Source of the DNA: an uncultured Fibrobacter sp.
Lineage (GTDB): Bacteria > Fibrobacterota > Fibrobacteria > Fibrobacterales > Fibrobacteraceae
Assembly (NCBI GenBank): GCA_946402415.1
Contig: CAMIWK010000008.1
Coordinates: 1 to 32,450 of the forward strand
Direction: 5' to 3'
Length of the DNA stretch: 32,450 bases
The notes under the pieces were generated by a model, which saw only the letters and a list, made by a program, of their open reading frames with translations, was not told the DNA's origin and searched no databases. Position numbers and translations under genes: made by a program. Positions 6,840-16,137 of the stretch are shown piece by piece. Position 1 is the first letter of the stretch, and every line of letters starts with the position of its first letter.

Positions 6840-9008
6840 TTACCCTACTTCTTGAGTAGGAGAAAGCTTTGTCCGCTCTTCGTAGAGATCCGCTGCGATG
6901 TGACTAAAGGCCTCCACCACCTTGGGGTCAAAGTGCTTGCCCGCCCCTTCGGTAATAATGGCCATGGCCTTTTCGAAGGTAAAGGGCTTCTTGTACACGC
7001 GTTCTGCCACTAGAGCATCGAACACGTCGGCTACAGCCATAATGCGGGCGGAAAGCGGAATCTCATCGCCCTTAATCTTTGTGGGGTAACCCGAGCCGTC
7101 CCACTTTTCATGATGATAGTGGGCCATCTCGACAGCCTCTTTCAGGTATTCCGCCTCCATAGTGTCACCCGTATTCTCCATAATCTTGTGGAGAATTTTC
7201 CACCCTTCAGTGGTATGGGTCTTCATGATCTCGAACTCTTCATCGGTCAGCTTACCGGGCTTATTCAGAATCAGGTCTGAAATAGCAATCTTACCTATGT
7301 CATGAAGCGGAGCGGAACGCTTAAGTCTTGTGATATAGTCTTCTGTAAGCACGTCACTGTAAACGCCTTCTTTCTTCAACTGACGGGCAATGGCTTCTAC
7401 GTAAGCAGCGGTCTTCTTAATATGGTTTCCCGTTCCTTCATCTCTAGCTTCCACCAACTCCGCAAAGTTGATGATAATTTCATCTTGCATACGGGTAATG
7501 CGTTCATTCTGGGCATTAATCTGTATGATATAGAGGAGGAAATCCTCCGCCATGGTAGAGAAGGCCTTGTAGAGGTTCTGGATTTCGTCATCAGACCGTA
7601 TATTCAAGGCCTTCACGCGCCGCATACTGATCTTGCGGCCGGCTTCCGAATTATGGGCAAAGGAATTTGCCACCTGAGACATACGGTTGACGGGAATCAC
7701 AATACGCCGTTTCATAACCTCAGTGACCAGACACATAATAACCAGAGAAACGCCAAAGAACAGAGACAACTCCTTGATAAGGAAGGAAATCTCATCCATC
7801 ACAATAGATTCCATAGAGATGTCCGCCGCCACATAGGCAACAGTCGTTCCACTAGAATCCTTCAATGGCTTATAGACCGTCAGCAACCATCCATAAGAAT
7901 CATCGGAAATCACCGGTTCGATGGTATCACCCTTAAGCAAGGAAGGCAGGTATTTTTCAAAGCTCTGATCAAATGGAATCAAGTCTCCAGGCTGGCTGGG
8001 TTCCTCTCCATCCGCCGGCATCAAATCGAATACGACATGGCAGCCATCTTCTTCGATATGATAGACGTACATGTACTTCGCCGTGGGGAAGCCATCACGA
8101 ATAGCGTACAGCTTTTTCTCTGTCTCCACATAGCCTTCTGCCTCACGACCTTCTTGCAAATACGTCATCATCCTGTCCCCATCCAACACGATGGACGCTG
8201 CATCCGTCAAACCATACGCGACAGATGTGTACTTGGCAATAGCTTTTTCCCTGTAAAGGAAATACCCGATATTTGCAACAAAAGCGGCAAGTAGCAATTC
8301 CGAAATAATTACGACCGCCATTACTTTCCCCAACAGGGAATGCCTCACCACCATTCCGGAACCTTTGCTGTTTAGGTTCCGTTGAAAGACATGATTCAAC
8401 CGGTTCTTCAGCCTGCGGGAAATAAAGTGGAAAACGACTATGGCAACGACAACCGTAACGGCCTTATCAAAGAGGTCAACGACGACATCAGCCATAAGCT
8501 GGGATGAGAAAACACTGGTATTCAGGGTCTCGTGGATATATTGAGCAAACGGTGCCGACGCGCCCGTTCCAAAACTCTGGCGGTGAAGATAATAGGTGAA
8601 TACAGAGCCTAAACCACCGCCCAAGAGGGCGTAGCAGAAAATGACCACGAACAGCTTGGGAATGCTGGAAAAGAATTTCTTATTGAAGAAGAAAACCGTG
8701 GCAAGACCAATGAAGATACTGATGACTCCATAGTACATGGAAAACGAACCCGAAAAGCTCTTTACCAGATTCGTAGAAAAACCCACTAGCACAGCAGGGA
8801 GAACACCACCCAGCATAGCCGCCAGCAGCGTACCGATACAGTCAAGGAAAAGCGGCAACCCAACGACACCCACAACCTTGGTAGGCACGATATTCAGGAG
8901 GATTCCCAGGGCAATGAGCAAGGCACCACTACCAAAGCCAATCCACTTCTTTTTCCCTTCATCAGTCATCGCAGTAAAATTTAAAATAAATAAGCCCCTA
9001 TGGGCCAT
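6840..9008 (-). CDS. Membrane sensor HD-GYP protein, likely c-di-GMP phosphodiesterase
   Basis: Protein of 722 residues. In order: a multi-pass N-terminal region (about 5-6 membrane segments, residues 18-215), a further membrane helix near 230-255, an extracytoplasmic region of about 150 residues with a Cache-like end (YGWLLTVYKPLKDSSGTTVAY), a membrane helix near 410-430, a HAMP-like linker, and a C-terminal HD-GYP domain. HD-GYP motifs are intact: HDIGK with His569/Asp570, HHEKWDGSGYP ending at 642, and the downstream DVFDAL block. Such domains usually hydrolyse c-di-GMP. An alternative ATG at 8969 would remove 13 residues and begin MTDEGKKKW, which looks more natural as a cytoplasmic N-terminus; the 9008 start has AAGGA 13 bases upstream. 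It converges on the MBOAT gene with 17 bp between stops, and diverges from tamB. The signal sensed is unknown. Confidence 0.9.
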   Translation of the reverse strand: MAHRGLFILNFTAMTDEGKKKWIGFGSGALLIALGILLNIVPTKVVGVVGLPLFLDCIGTLLAAMLGGVLPAVLVGFSTNLVKSFSGSFSMYYGVISIFIGLATVFFFNKKFFSSIPKLFVVIFCYALLGGGLGSVFTYYLHRQSFGTGASAPFAQYIHETLNTSVFSSQLMADVVVDLFDKAVTVVVAIVVFHFISRRLKNRLNHVFQRNLNSKGSGMVVRHSLLGKVMAVVIISELLLAAFVANIGYFLYREKAIAKYTSVAYGLTDAASIVLDGDRMMTYLQEGREAEGYVETEKKLYAIRDGFPTAKYMYVYHIEEDGCHVVFDLMPADGEEPSQPGDLIPFDQSFEKYLPSLLKGDTIEPVISDDSYGWLLTVYKPLKDSSGTTVAYVAADISMESIVMDEISFLIKELSLFFGVSLVIMCLVTEVMKRRIVIPVNRMSQVANSFAHNSEAGRKISMRRVKALNIRSDDEIQNLYKAFSTMAEDFLLYIIQINAQNERITRMQDEIIINFAELVEARDEGTGNHIKKTAAYVEAIARQLKKEGVYSDVLTEDYITRLKRSAPLHDIGKIAISDLILNKPGKLTDEEFEIMKTHTTEGWKILHKIMENTGDTMEAEYLKEAVEMAHYHHEKWDGSGYPTKIKGDEIPLSARIMAVADVFDALVAERVYKKPFTFEKAMAIITEGAGKHFDPKVVEAFSHIAADLYEERTKLSPTQEVG

Positions 9009-9113
9009 TTCACGGAAATGTTCCTTGTTTTATATGGCCCCTATTTTACCAAAATGTTAACAAAAGTTTACACCAAGAAACGAAGGCGGCTGAACGCTGC
9101 TCTAAAACCACGC

Positions 9114-9136
9114 AACTCGTTGATACTCAATGAGTT
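9114..9136. promoter_or_regulatory. Inverted repeat between divergent HD-GYP and tamB genes
   Basis: Ten-base arms AACTCGTTGA (9114-9123) and TCAATGAGTT (9127-9136) are separated by TAC. They pair fully as RNA on the plus strand if one G-U pair is allowed. There is no T-run after it, so it is not an intrinsic terminator. It could be an operator or a leader hairpin. The rest of the 191-bp divergent intergenic region shows no gene. Confidence 0.45.
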
Positions 9137-9184
9137 ACGCGGGCATTTTCCAGGCCAAACGGCAACAAAAGTACCCCCCTTTTC

Positions 9185-9190
9185 TATAAT
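9185..9190 (+). promoter_or_regulatory. Candidate -10 box (TATAAT) for tamB
   Basis: A perfect TATAAT hexamer ends 9 bases before the predicted TTG start at 9200. No convincing -35 is seen 16-18 bases upstream. If this is the real -10, transcription would begin at about 9197 and the mRNA would be nearly leaderless. Confidence 0.35.
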
Positions 9191-9199
9191 TCTAGGTGG

Positions 9200-12100
9200 T
9201 TGAAGAATCGAACTTCGACATTCCTTAAGCCCGCCGTCATCACGACGGCGATCGTGGGTGTATTGGCTCTATGCACCTGGTTGTCGGACTATTTACTCGA
9301 TGTGTTCCTTTCGAGCCCTCACAGCTTTGGTTCCATAGAAATTTCACCCCACGGACACCGACAAGACGGCTACCTGACCCATCATTGGGACTCTCTCGCC
9401 ATCAGGACAGGAGAAAACACCTTTGTCCTGCGAAACACGGATCTAGACATCACCCTGTTCCAAGAGAGCAGGAACATCCAGCTACATACTGACGAAATCA
9501 ACGCAAGCATTTCTTCTGCAGGGCCGCCAAAGGAAAAGAATGTGGAGACGGACCTTTCACCGCCCTCACTGCCGGAACACGCCAAATTCTATGTGCCGGT
9601 AAATATCGGCGTCGGAAAACTCACAGTGGACCTGGATTCCAGTAAACACTGGGAGGCTAAAGACATTTCTCTAAAGAGCGAGGGCTCCTCCAAAGCCCGG
9701 TTCAACGCTGACAGCATCAAGGGCGACTTTGTCAAGCACCCGGCCAAGGTAGCCGTATCCCTTGATTTCCAGTCAGAACAAATCAAGATGAAGGGCAAGG
9801 TAGTGGCAGGCCCCGATTCTATCGCTGTTGACGCAACGACCTCCAAGAACAACTTGGCGGCAGTCTCTACTACGACCTCCCTAGACGTGAAGAAGGTGGA
9901 GGATTGGCTCCCTGTGAAGATACCCAAGGGAGCTCCGACCATCGGTAAACTTCACGTGCAGACCAAGGCAAGCCTACACCCCAAGACCGGCAAGCCCAAT
10001 TACGACGTCACCATCAAGACCCGCATAGGAGAGTTCTGGCCCCTAATGCCCTTGAACGCCACCATTCGGGTTAAGGGTGACCAGAAAAAATTCCATTCTG
10101 ACGTTCTGCTGCAAAACAATGAAGGCGGATCCATACGGCTAGCAGCAGATATGGACATGAAGCTAAACGGGACTCTAAGCGGCAAAGTGGAAAAGATGAG
10201 CGCCGAGTTCGGCCCGCAGATGATGCCCCTAGACATGACCATCCATTCCGCAGAAAAGAGGGGCAACAAGATAACGGCAAAAGTCGAAACCAGACAGGGC
10301 TCCGTAGTCGAGGCAAACATCGACCTGGACAGCGACATTCCTGTCACTTACACCGGAGACATGTCGCCCCTTGAACCTTGGGCTCTGGACTGGACAAAGG
10401 GACAGCTCGTCCTCAAGGAGCGGTTCAAGGTCTATGGAACCGTCTTTGACGGAAAGACCCGCATTTTTGTCAAGATTCCGAACGTAGAATATGCGTACCA
10501 GATGAAGGCCGATTCACTGCAGACGGTACTGCTCATCGACAAGCATGGCATCGATTTCTCAAAGGGCATTATCTACACGCCCAAGGAAACTTTTGACTTC
10601 ACAGGCGATGTGGTCTGGGATGAACCCGCACCCCACACCTCCTGGAACGTAACCCAACGGCATGGCGGTAGCGCCACGGCATACGTGTCTATCATAGACT
10701 CCACCACCATCAGCGTCACCGCCGACCAAGTCGAAATTTCCACCATACCCTTTGCCACCATGAAGGTGAACGAAGCGCTGAACGGAAAAATTTCTGGACA
10801 ATGGACACAAAATTTTGACACCAACGTGGGACAAGCCTCCGCAAGCTTCGATGGAAACTTTGACCCCTACAGCCTAAAGGGAAATATTTCCGCAAGGCAA
10901 AACGGAGACACCATCTTCATCGACAAGGCCGAAGCAATCCAAAGCCAGAACAAGGTCCAGGGCGAGGCCATCTTCATCTTGCCAAACGATTCCAACCCCG
11001 AGTTCATGCCGACGGGTATGCTTCCCATACAGGTGGTACATGCCTGGGCCGCATCTGAAAAGTTCAACATTCCGTTGTTGCTCGATCCTATCAACGACAC
11101 AACATTCACATCGGGCTTTATCAACGGTGACATTGCCTTCGAAGAAAAGATAGGTCTACAAGGAAACATTGAGTTTACCGACATAGAATTCAGCAAGGTG
11201 CCTTCTTACCTGTTCAACATCAAGAAGATGAACCTCTTTGCCGAAGGCAGTAAGATAGAACTGAATGCCTATCTGGGAATCGGAGGTGGCGGATGGACCG
11301 GAACCACCCAGGTCACCCTAGACAACATATTCGATGACAAGCGCCATATCAGCCTGTCACATAGTACCGACAACGGTGGAAACCTGTGGGCAGAAGGATT
11401 TATCGATACCTCCCTAGTGTTTGAAGGCAACGTGAACATGAATGGTTCCTGGTTTATCCCAGGTACAGTCAGTGAAATCAAGAAGACCGATTTGCAAATT
11501 GCCCTCATCGCCAAAATACGCGAAGGGATAAACGGTATCACGGCGGATCTACAGACTGATTCCACATTCTATCAGCCACCAAAGATGAACTACATGTTCC
11601 CGCTACGGGCCAGAGGCCATCTAGAGAAGGGCCTCTTGAATATCACCGAGGCTTCGACCCAAAATGACAGTGCTGAAACCATTTCGGGTACATTGATGTT
11701 TGACCTGAACAAGATGCAGTTACAGGGTATAGACCTGCAATCCGAAAAGTACACCATCCGGACAAAATACCACACCCTGGTTCTTGAAAACATTTCCAGC
11801 CATATGATAGACAACAACGATGCCCTTGTCATCTCAACGGAACTGCCATCTATCCAATACCTATTCAATCACGAATCCTATGGAGATGCCGAGGTGCGCG
11901 GTCAAGGAGATATCCGGTTTGTCATCCCACACTCTATAGACGGACTCATCAAGAACAAGAGCATCGAAGGAAATGTCTTCGTAGACAAGGCGGTCTATAA
12001 GAAAGACCTGGAAATCGAAGTCACACCCAATTCCCTTGACAAGATTTTGGCAATGTTCAATAACGCCATCACCAAATTGCGCAAGACCGAAAACAAAGAA

Positions 12101-13099
12101 GCCAAGATTTCTTCTGCAAGTCCCATCAACCTGTCCGTTCACGTTATGGACACCCAGAGGGACTCTATCGAAATTCTTTCCCCATTTGCAGCATTCCCCT
12201 TCACCTTTGACGTTTGGGTTCTAGGAAACACCAACAGGCCCCTATTGCGTGGCGATGTCACCAACTCCAACGCGGGCTTCATCGGTGTAAAGGACGTCTA
12301 TAATTTCGACCTGAATTATTTCCGCATCAGCTGGTCCGATGTGCCCTGGCAAAAGGGTGTGTTTGACGTCTCCAGTTCTCAGGAGCTCCCCTACTGTACA
12401 GAAACGGAAGAAAACCAGAACGAAACTTGTCCCATCAACCTCGACATACAGGGGACCCTCACCAATCCGCAAGCCAATCCCAACTCCAACTGTGGACGGG
12501 AATCTAGCGCAGCCGCAATTTACTACAATATATTCCTTGGTTGTATCGCAGACGACACAGATGAAAATACAGACTGGAACAAGCTTGCTGGAAAGGCTAT
12601 CGGTAAATTCCTATCCTCTACGGCCAACAGGACCCTTGGAGGAGACTATATCGGCGACATTGATATGAAGGTGATGCTATTCAACAGCAATACATCTAAC
12701 GAAAGGGATTCCAGCTACTTCAAGGTTCCCGTATCTCTGGACCGCTGGGTCAAGGACCTGAGCCTCATCTTTGGTTACACCCAGGACCAAAGCGAGAACC
12801 CCACATACGACCAGGCTTTGCAATTCGGCGTAAACTACACACTCCCCGTATTCCGCGAAAAAGAATACTCACACAAGAACCACATCAACCCAACCCTCTC
12901 TCTGAGCGGACTGCTAGTATCAAAGCAATACCTGACCAATACCGGTACAGAGGGTAACGAAAACCGCATCGAAAAGAATGTGGGTATCAACTACACCTAC
13001 AGGTACTGGAATCCATGCCTCCTTGGAATTGGAAACTGCGAAACGATTACGCCTCCAAAAGAGGCTGAGCAAAAAGAAGAAAAAGGAGGGCGGCCATGA
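9200..13099 (+). CDS. tamB: TamB-like translocation/assembly module protein (AsmA/DUF490 type)
   Basis: Protein of 1299 residues, close to E. coli TamB length. One N-terminal membrane helix (about 10-32) anchors a very long beta-rich periplasmic body with many short alternating segments, ending in a conserved C-terminal region (about 950-1290) with the LRGDVTNSNAGFIGV-type strand pattern seen in TamB/DUF490. Such proteins bridge inner and outer membrane and act in lipid transport or outer-membrane protein assembly. The gene overlaps the following Omp85 gene by 4 bases (ATGA), the classic TamB-TamA pairing with order reversed relative to E. coli. The only plausible start is TTG at 9200: no in-frame ATG or GTG lies upstream after the stop at 9131, and later starts would cut the membrane helix. 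The C-terminus carries a charged KEAEQKEEKGG tail. Family assignment is good; the exact partner function is inferred. Confidence 0.82.
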   Translation: MKNRTSTFLKPAVITTAIVGVLALCTWLSDYLLDVFLSSPHSFGSIEISPHGHRQDGYLTHHWDSLAIRTGENTFVLRNTDLDITLFQESRNIQLHTDEINASISSAGPPKEKNVETDLSPPSLPEHAKFYVPVNIGVGKLTVDLDSSKHWEAKDISLKSEGSSKARFNADSIKGDFVKHPAKVAVSLDFQSEQIKMKGKVVAGPDSIAVDATTSKNNLAAVSTTTSLDVKKVEDWLPVKIPKGAPTIGKLHVQTKASLHPKTGKPNYDVTIKTRIGEFWPLMPLNATIRVKGDQKKFHSDVLLQNNEGGSIRLAADMDMKLNGTLSGKVEKMSAEFGPQMMPLDMTIHSAEKRGNKITAKVETRQGSVVEANIDLDSDIPVTYTGDMSPLEPWALDWTKGQLVLKERFKVYGTVFDGKTRIFVKIPNVEYAYQMKADSLQTVLLIDKHGIDFSKGIIYTPKETFDFTGDVVWDEPAPHTSWNVTQRHGGSATAYVSIIDSTTISVTADQVEISTIPFATMKVNEALNGKISGQWTQNFDTNVGQASASFDGNFDPYSLKGNISARQNGDTIFIDKAEAIQSQNKVQGEAIFILPNDSNPEFMPTGMLPIQVVHAWAASEKFNIPLLLDPINDTTFTSGFINGDIAFEEKIGLQGNIEFTDIEFSKVPSYLFNIKKMNLFAEGSKIELNAYLGIGGGGWTGTTQVTLDNIFDDKRHISLSHSTDNGGNLWAEGFIDTSLVFEGNVNMNGSWFIPGTVSEIKKTDLQIALIAKIREGINGITADLQTDSTFYQPPKMNYMFPLRARGHLEKGLLNITEASTQNDSAETISGTLMFDLNKMQLQGIDLQSEKYTIRTKYHTLVLENISSHMIDNNDALVISTELPSIQYLFNHESYGDAEVRGQGDIRFVIPHSIDGLIKNKSIEGNVFVDKAVYKKDLEIEVTPNSLDKILAMFNNAITKLRKTENKEAKISSASPINLSVHVMDTQRDSIEILSPFAAFPFTFDVWVLGNTNRPLLRGDVTNSNAGFIGVKDVYNFDLNYFRISWSDVPWQKGVFDVSSSQELPYCTETEENQNETCPINLDIQGTLTNPQANPNSNCGRESSAAAIYYNIFLGCIADDTDENTDWNKLAGKAIGKFLSSTANRTLGGDYIGDIDMKVMLFNSNTSNERDSSYFKVPVSLDRWVKDLSLIFGYTQDQSENPTYDQALQFGVNYTLPVFREKEYSHKNHINPTLSLSGLLVSKQYLTNTGTEGNENRIEKNVGINYTYRYWNPCLLGIGNCETITPPKEAEQKEEKGGRP

Positions 13100-15003
13100 A
13101 GAAAATTGTAGTGCTGTTGTTCGCTCTCGCCTCGTTCCTTTTTGCCGAAGAAGGGGTAAAGCACCCCTGGTATATGAGTTTTGACGGAAACCAGGTGTTC
13201 TCCAATTACCAGCTAGAAGAACAGCTGGACATTCCCGAAGAATTCGGACGTCTGGATACCACCAAGCAGGACTTTTTGATGCGTCTATCTCTTGAAAACG
13301 TCAAGGCCCTTTATTACTCCAAGGGTTATTTCAGTCTAGACCTGAAAATGGACATCAAGCGCGAATACCTGGCACAGGACAGCATTCAAACAGGCTACCT
13401 GTTTACCTTGTCCGAAGGGGAAAGATACCGATTTGCAGGAACTATCCTAAAAATGCCCCAGACCGATAGCGTTGAGATTGATACATCTTCATTGAATACA
13501 TCTCAGGACCGCGTATTTGAAGATAACGACATTGCCGAAGACCTTCAATACATACAGACAACCTTCCGCAAGGCGGGTTACCTGCACGTCTATTTAGACC
13601 ATCTTGAAAAAATCGACACCCTCGCAAAGAAAATTTTTGTAGAAATCACTGTACAGCCCGGTGCCAAAGTAATCATGGGCAACATTACCAGTTCCGCCAA
13701 GAGAATCGGAGACCGAAGGGATAAGGAACACCAGCAAGAAACGGGACTCACGGACACCGCATGGTTATCCTCCCTATGGAAAATCCCGCAAGGAGAAACT
13801 ATTGATGGTAACCAGTACAACTCCTTCAAGAACAAGCTCTTTTCAACACAGATGTTCACCCAGATCAAGATGAGCGACTCCCTACGAGAAGATGGGCTAT
13901 CAGACGTGCATCTGGATGTAACCGAACGCGTTCCCGGAGAAGCCCGCTACGGTTTCTTCTACGAAGAGATTTACGGTTTCGGTGCACAGGCATACGCCAA
14001 GCACAAAAATTTTATCGGACATTTCCACGAATTTTCCACCGGTTTCCAAGTCGCGCAACACAAGCAGGAATTTTCCGTAGGTTATGCAAACCCGCTCCTG
14101 TTCGGAACATCATTCTCCTTCATTCCTACAGCCATACGCTTTGAGGACCGCCTTAGTTTCAACCACGAGAAGATTAACCCGCCCGCCTACCCCGACAGCA
14201 TAGAAGAGCGTTACGAAGTCATCAACCGTGCAGACCTTACCTTTGGAATCACCAGCCACATCAGATTCCGCGGAACCATTGACTCACGCTATGTCAACAG
14301 GAACGAAGACAAACTCCTGAAACAGAAACAGGAAATCGCCCTGACATTCGACTTTACCGATGATTACTTCAATCCCACAAAGGGTATACGACTAGCCCCC
14401 ACATTCGGCATGGGCCTAAACCTTACTGCTTCTCTGGACAACCCCACCATGATCGGTAATCCCTATACCTACTCCGAAGGAACTGTCAACCTTTATCACC
14501 CCCTGTTCTGGACTTTCTACGGAGCTGTCAGCGGAAGCGTGGGTAAATTCTTCAACTCGGCTCTAGAAGATGATGCCCGAGTATTCTATCAGGGCGGTTC
14601 CCGTTCCGTACGCGGTTACCGGTTTAGAAGTATCTACGCCAGCTACACCACACAGGAACCTGTCAAAAAGGCCGATGGCACAGTGGTAGAAAAAGAAGTC
14701 ATCAACACGGGCCTCACCCCTCTCTACTATCGTTTCAATCAGGAAATACGCTGGAAAATTCCTATCAAGTCTTGGAACCGCTGGCAAATCGTGCAGTTCT
14801 TCGACTGGGCCAAGGTTATGGATGAGGAAAGCGACCTTTATATCGAGGAATCCGACGCAAGTTTTGGCCTGGGTATCCGCTACCACTGGCAGTTCTTGAC
14901 ATTCCGCCTAGATTACGCCATCAACAAGAAGATGAAAAATATTGGACAGTGGGAAAACTTCGCCTGGAGCAGGTTTGCCTTCGACCTTTCCCAGGCTTTC
15001 TAG
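13096..15003 (+). CDS. Omp85-family outer-membrane protein (TamA/BamA type)
   Basis: Protein of 635 residues with a signal peptide (about 1-17, cut after FLFA). The N-terminal 230 residues hold POTRA-like units; the remainder is a 16-strand-type Omp85 barrel. The conserved loop-6 motif is present as GGSRSVRGYRF with Arg506, and the protein ends in Phe with alternating hydrophobic residues, the expected beta-signal. Length is nearer TamA (577) than BamA (about 800). AAGGAGG lies 6-12 bases before the ATG, inside the end of tamB, with which it overlaps by 4 bases. Together they suggest a TamAB-like complex for outer-membrane assembly. Its stop is only 6 bp from the stop of the convergent ABC gene, so the two transcripts must overlap at their 3' ends. 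Confidence 0.88.
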   Translation: MKKIVVLLFALASFLFAEEGVKHPWYMSFDGNQVFSNYQLEEQLDIPEEFGRLDTTKQDFLMRLSLENVKALYYSKGYFSLDLKMDIKREYLAQDSIQTGYLFTLSEGERYRFAGTILKMPQTDSVEIDTSSLNTSQDRVFEDNDIAEDLQYIQTTFRKAGYLHVYLDHLEKIDTLAKKIFVEITVQPGAKVIMGNITSSAKRIGDRRDKEHQQETGLTDTAWLSSLWKIPQGETIDGNQYNSFKNKLFSTQMFTQIKMSDSLREDGLSDVHLDVTERVPGEARYGFFYEEIYGFGAQAYAKHKNFIGHFHEFSTGFQVAQHKQEFSVGYANPLLFGTSFSFIPTAIRFEDRLSFNHEKINPPAYPDSIEERYEVINRADLTFGITSHIRFRGTIDSRYVNRNEDKLLKQKQEIALTFDFTDDYFNPTKGIRLAPTFGMGLNLTASLDNPTMIGNPYTYSEGTVNLYHPLFWTFYGAVSGSVGKFFNSALEDDARVFYQGGSRSVRGYRFRSIYASYTTQEPVKKADGTVVEKEVINTGLTPLYYRFNQEIRWKIPIKSWNRWQIVQFFDWAKVMDEESDLYIEESDASFGLGIRYHWQFLTFRLDYAINKKMKNIGQWENFAWSRFAFDLSQAF

Positions 15004-15009
15004 AACAAG

Positions 15010-15849
15010 TTATCGGGATACCGTTTCCCTATAGATATCGGCAAGGGAATCTCCACAAGCATTCAACTTGCTAATGGGAATTCCCGCCATGGTTAAAGCC
15101 TTGCGGAGTGTTTCTACGTCTGCAGGCTTAGACAGTTCCACCTCATACCGCGTTGCATCCACCACACTCGGGCCATGGTTACGTTGCAGGCTGCCCGAAC
15201 GCAATACGACACCTTTATCAATGATGGCATAATCCGTTGCTTCTGCATCCATTTCCGCTAAAATATGGGAACACACAATGGCCGTACCGCCCATTTCACG
15301 ACGCCAGTTTCCGATATAGTTCCACACCATCTCACGGGATTCAGGATCTAGATGGGCGACAGGTTCATCAAGAATCAAGACCTTCGGTCGATGCACAAGA
15401 GCACGGGCAAGTTGCAGCTTCTGCTTGTTTCCAAGGGACAACTGGGATAGCTTCGTATCCAAGGCCGGGCCACCGATTTTTTCAAGGACATCCCTGCTGC
15501 GGAGCAAGGCTTCATCGTGGGCCACACTATAGAAACCTGCAAAAAAGCAAAGGTATTCTGCCACCGTGAGCCGCTGGTAAATCCCTGGATTTTCCAAGAG
15601 CACACCATACACACGGGAATCCAGGAACCCTTTTTCGTTCCTATAGGCTAAAGCTACATCCAGTGTTCCCGTGTAACCGGGAAGCCTGCCGCACAGGAGC
15701 CGCATCAGCGTAGTCTTGCCGGCGCCATTGGGTCCCAAGAGGGCAAAGAACGAACCCTCGCCTACTTGCAGAGAAACGCCACTCAGGGCGAGGTCATCTG
15801 ACTTCGGGTACTTAAACGACAAATCTCGTATGGAAAGTAGATTTGCCAT
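15010..15849 (-). CDS. ABC transporter ATP-binding protein
   Basis: Protein of 279 residues with one ABC ATPase domain: Walker A GPNGAGKTT (Lys45), signature LSLGNKQK (Gly-Gly-Gln replaced by Leu-Gly-Asn, a variant seen in exporter-type ATPases), Walker B VLILDEPVAHLDPES, and the switch His in VCSHILAEMDAEA. The last 60 residues form a small C-terminal extension. The ATPase type resembles those driving ABC-2 membrane proteins. No permease gene is adjacent: downstream is the convergent Omp85 gene, upstream only a small soluble protein. The ATG at 15849 shares one base with the stop of the upstream small gene (TAATG), so the pair is translationally coupled. Confidence 0.9.
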   Translation of the reverse strand: MANLLSIRDLSFKYPKSDDLALSGVSLQVGEGSFFALLGPNGAGKTTLMRLLCGRLPGYTGTLDVALAYRNEKGFLDSRVYGVLLENPGIYQRLTVAEYLCFFAGFYSVAHDEALLRSRDVLEKIGGPALDTKLSQLSLGNKQKLQLARALVHRPKVLILDEPVAHLDPESREMVWNYIGNWRREMGGTAIVCSHILAEMDAEATDYAIIDKGVVLRSGSLQRNHGPSVVDATRYEVELSKPADVETLRKALTMAGIPISKLNACGDSLADIYRETVSR

Positions 15850-16073
15850 TAGCCTTCCCCTGCAGGAAACAAATCCTCACGACGGAATTTCGTCTCAGGA
15901 TTGACCAAGCGGTTTAGCGCCTCTGTAAGCAAATCCTGGGTATGGCGAGGAATAATCTTTTTGCCAAGCCGGGCCTTCTGCACCATCTTGTGGTTCAAGT
16001 TTTCAGGCATCTGCATCACCACGTCGTGATTGCTCCAGTTTCCCGACAAAAGAATTTCATCAATCTTCGTCAT
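15849..16073 (-). CDS. Small protein of unknown function coupled to ABC ATPase
   Basis: Encodes 74 residues from the ATG at 16073; an in-frame GTG at 16079 would add two residues. No signal peptide, membrane segment or recognised motif; the sequence is hydrophilic with several basic residues (KARLGKKIIPRH) and a helical look. Evidence that it is real: its stop overlaps the ABC ATPase start (TAATG), the arrangement of a coupled operon. Against: no good Shine-Dalgarno is seen, and the ompA terminator ends only about 13 bases before the start, leaving no room for a conventional promoter. Function unknown. Confidence 0.6.
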   Translation of the reverse strand: MTKIDEILLSGNWSNHDVVMQMPENLNHKMVQKARLGKKIIPRHTQDLLTEALNRLVNPETKFRREDLFPAGEG

Positions 16074-16085
16074 ACCCACAAATTA

Positions 16086-16118
16086 GAAAAAGCCCGGGGA
16101 ATCAACCCCGGGCTTTTC
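16086..16118 (-). terminator. Strong bidirectional intrinsic terminator after ompA-family gene
   Basis: Perfect 12-bp stem (16088-16099 with 16106-16117), GC-rich core GCCCGGGG, loop of six bases, and a T-run on the minus strand (TTTTTC) directly after it. It starts about 20 bases after the stop of the OmpA-family gene. The A-run on the other side gives it weaker terminator character on the plus strand as well. Confidence 0.88.
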
Positions 16119-16137
16119 AAAGATTCAGTAAGAGACC

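Noticed and set aside
7302-8294. Plus-strand frame of 330 codons opposite the HD-GYP gene
   Set aside because: Antisense to conserved coding sequence; no motif and no ribosome site.
9000-9203. Small plus-strand frame (67 codons) between HD-GYP and tamB
   Set aside because: No ribosome site, covers the inverted repeat and the tamB -10, no recognisable protein; treated as intergenic.
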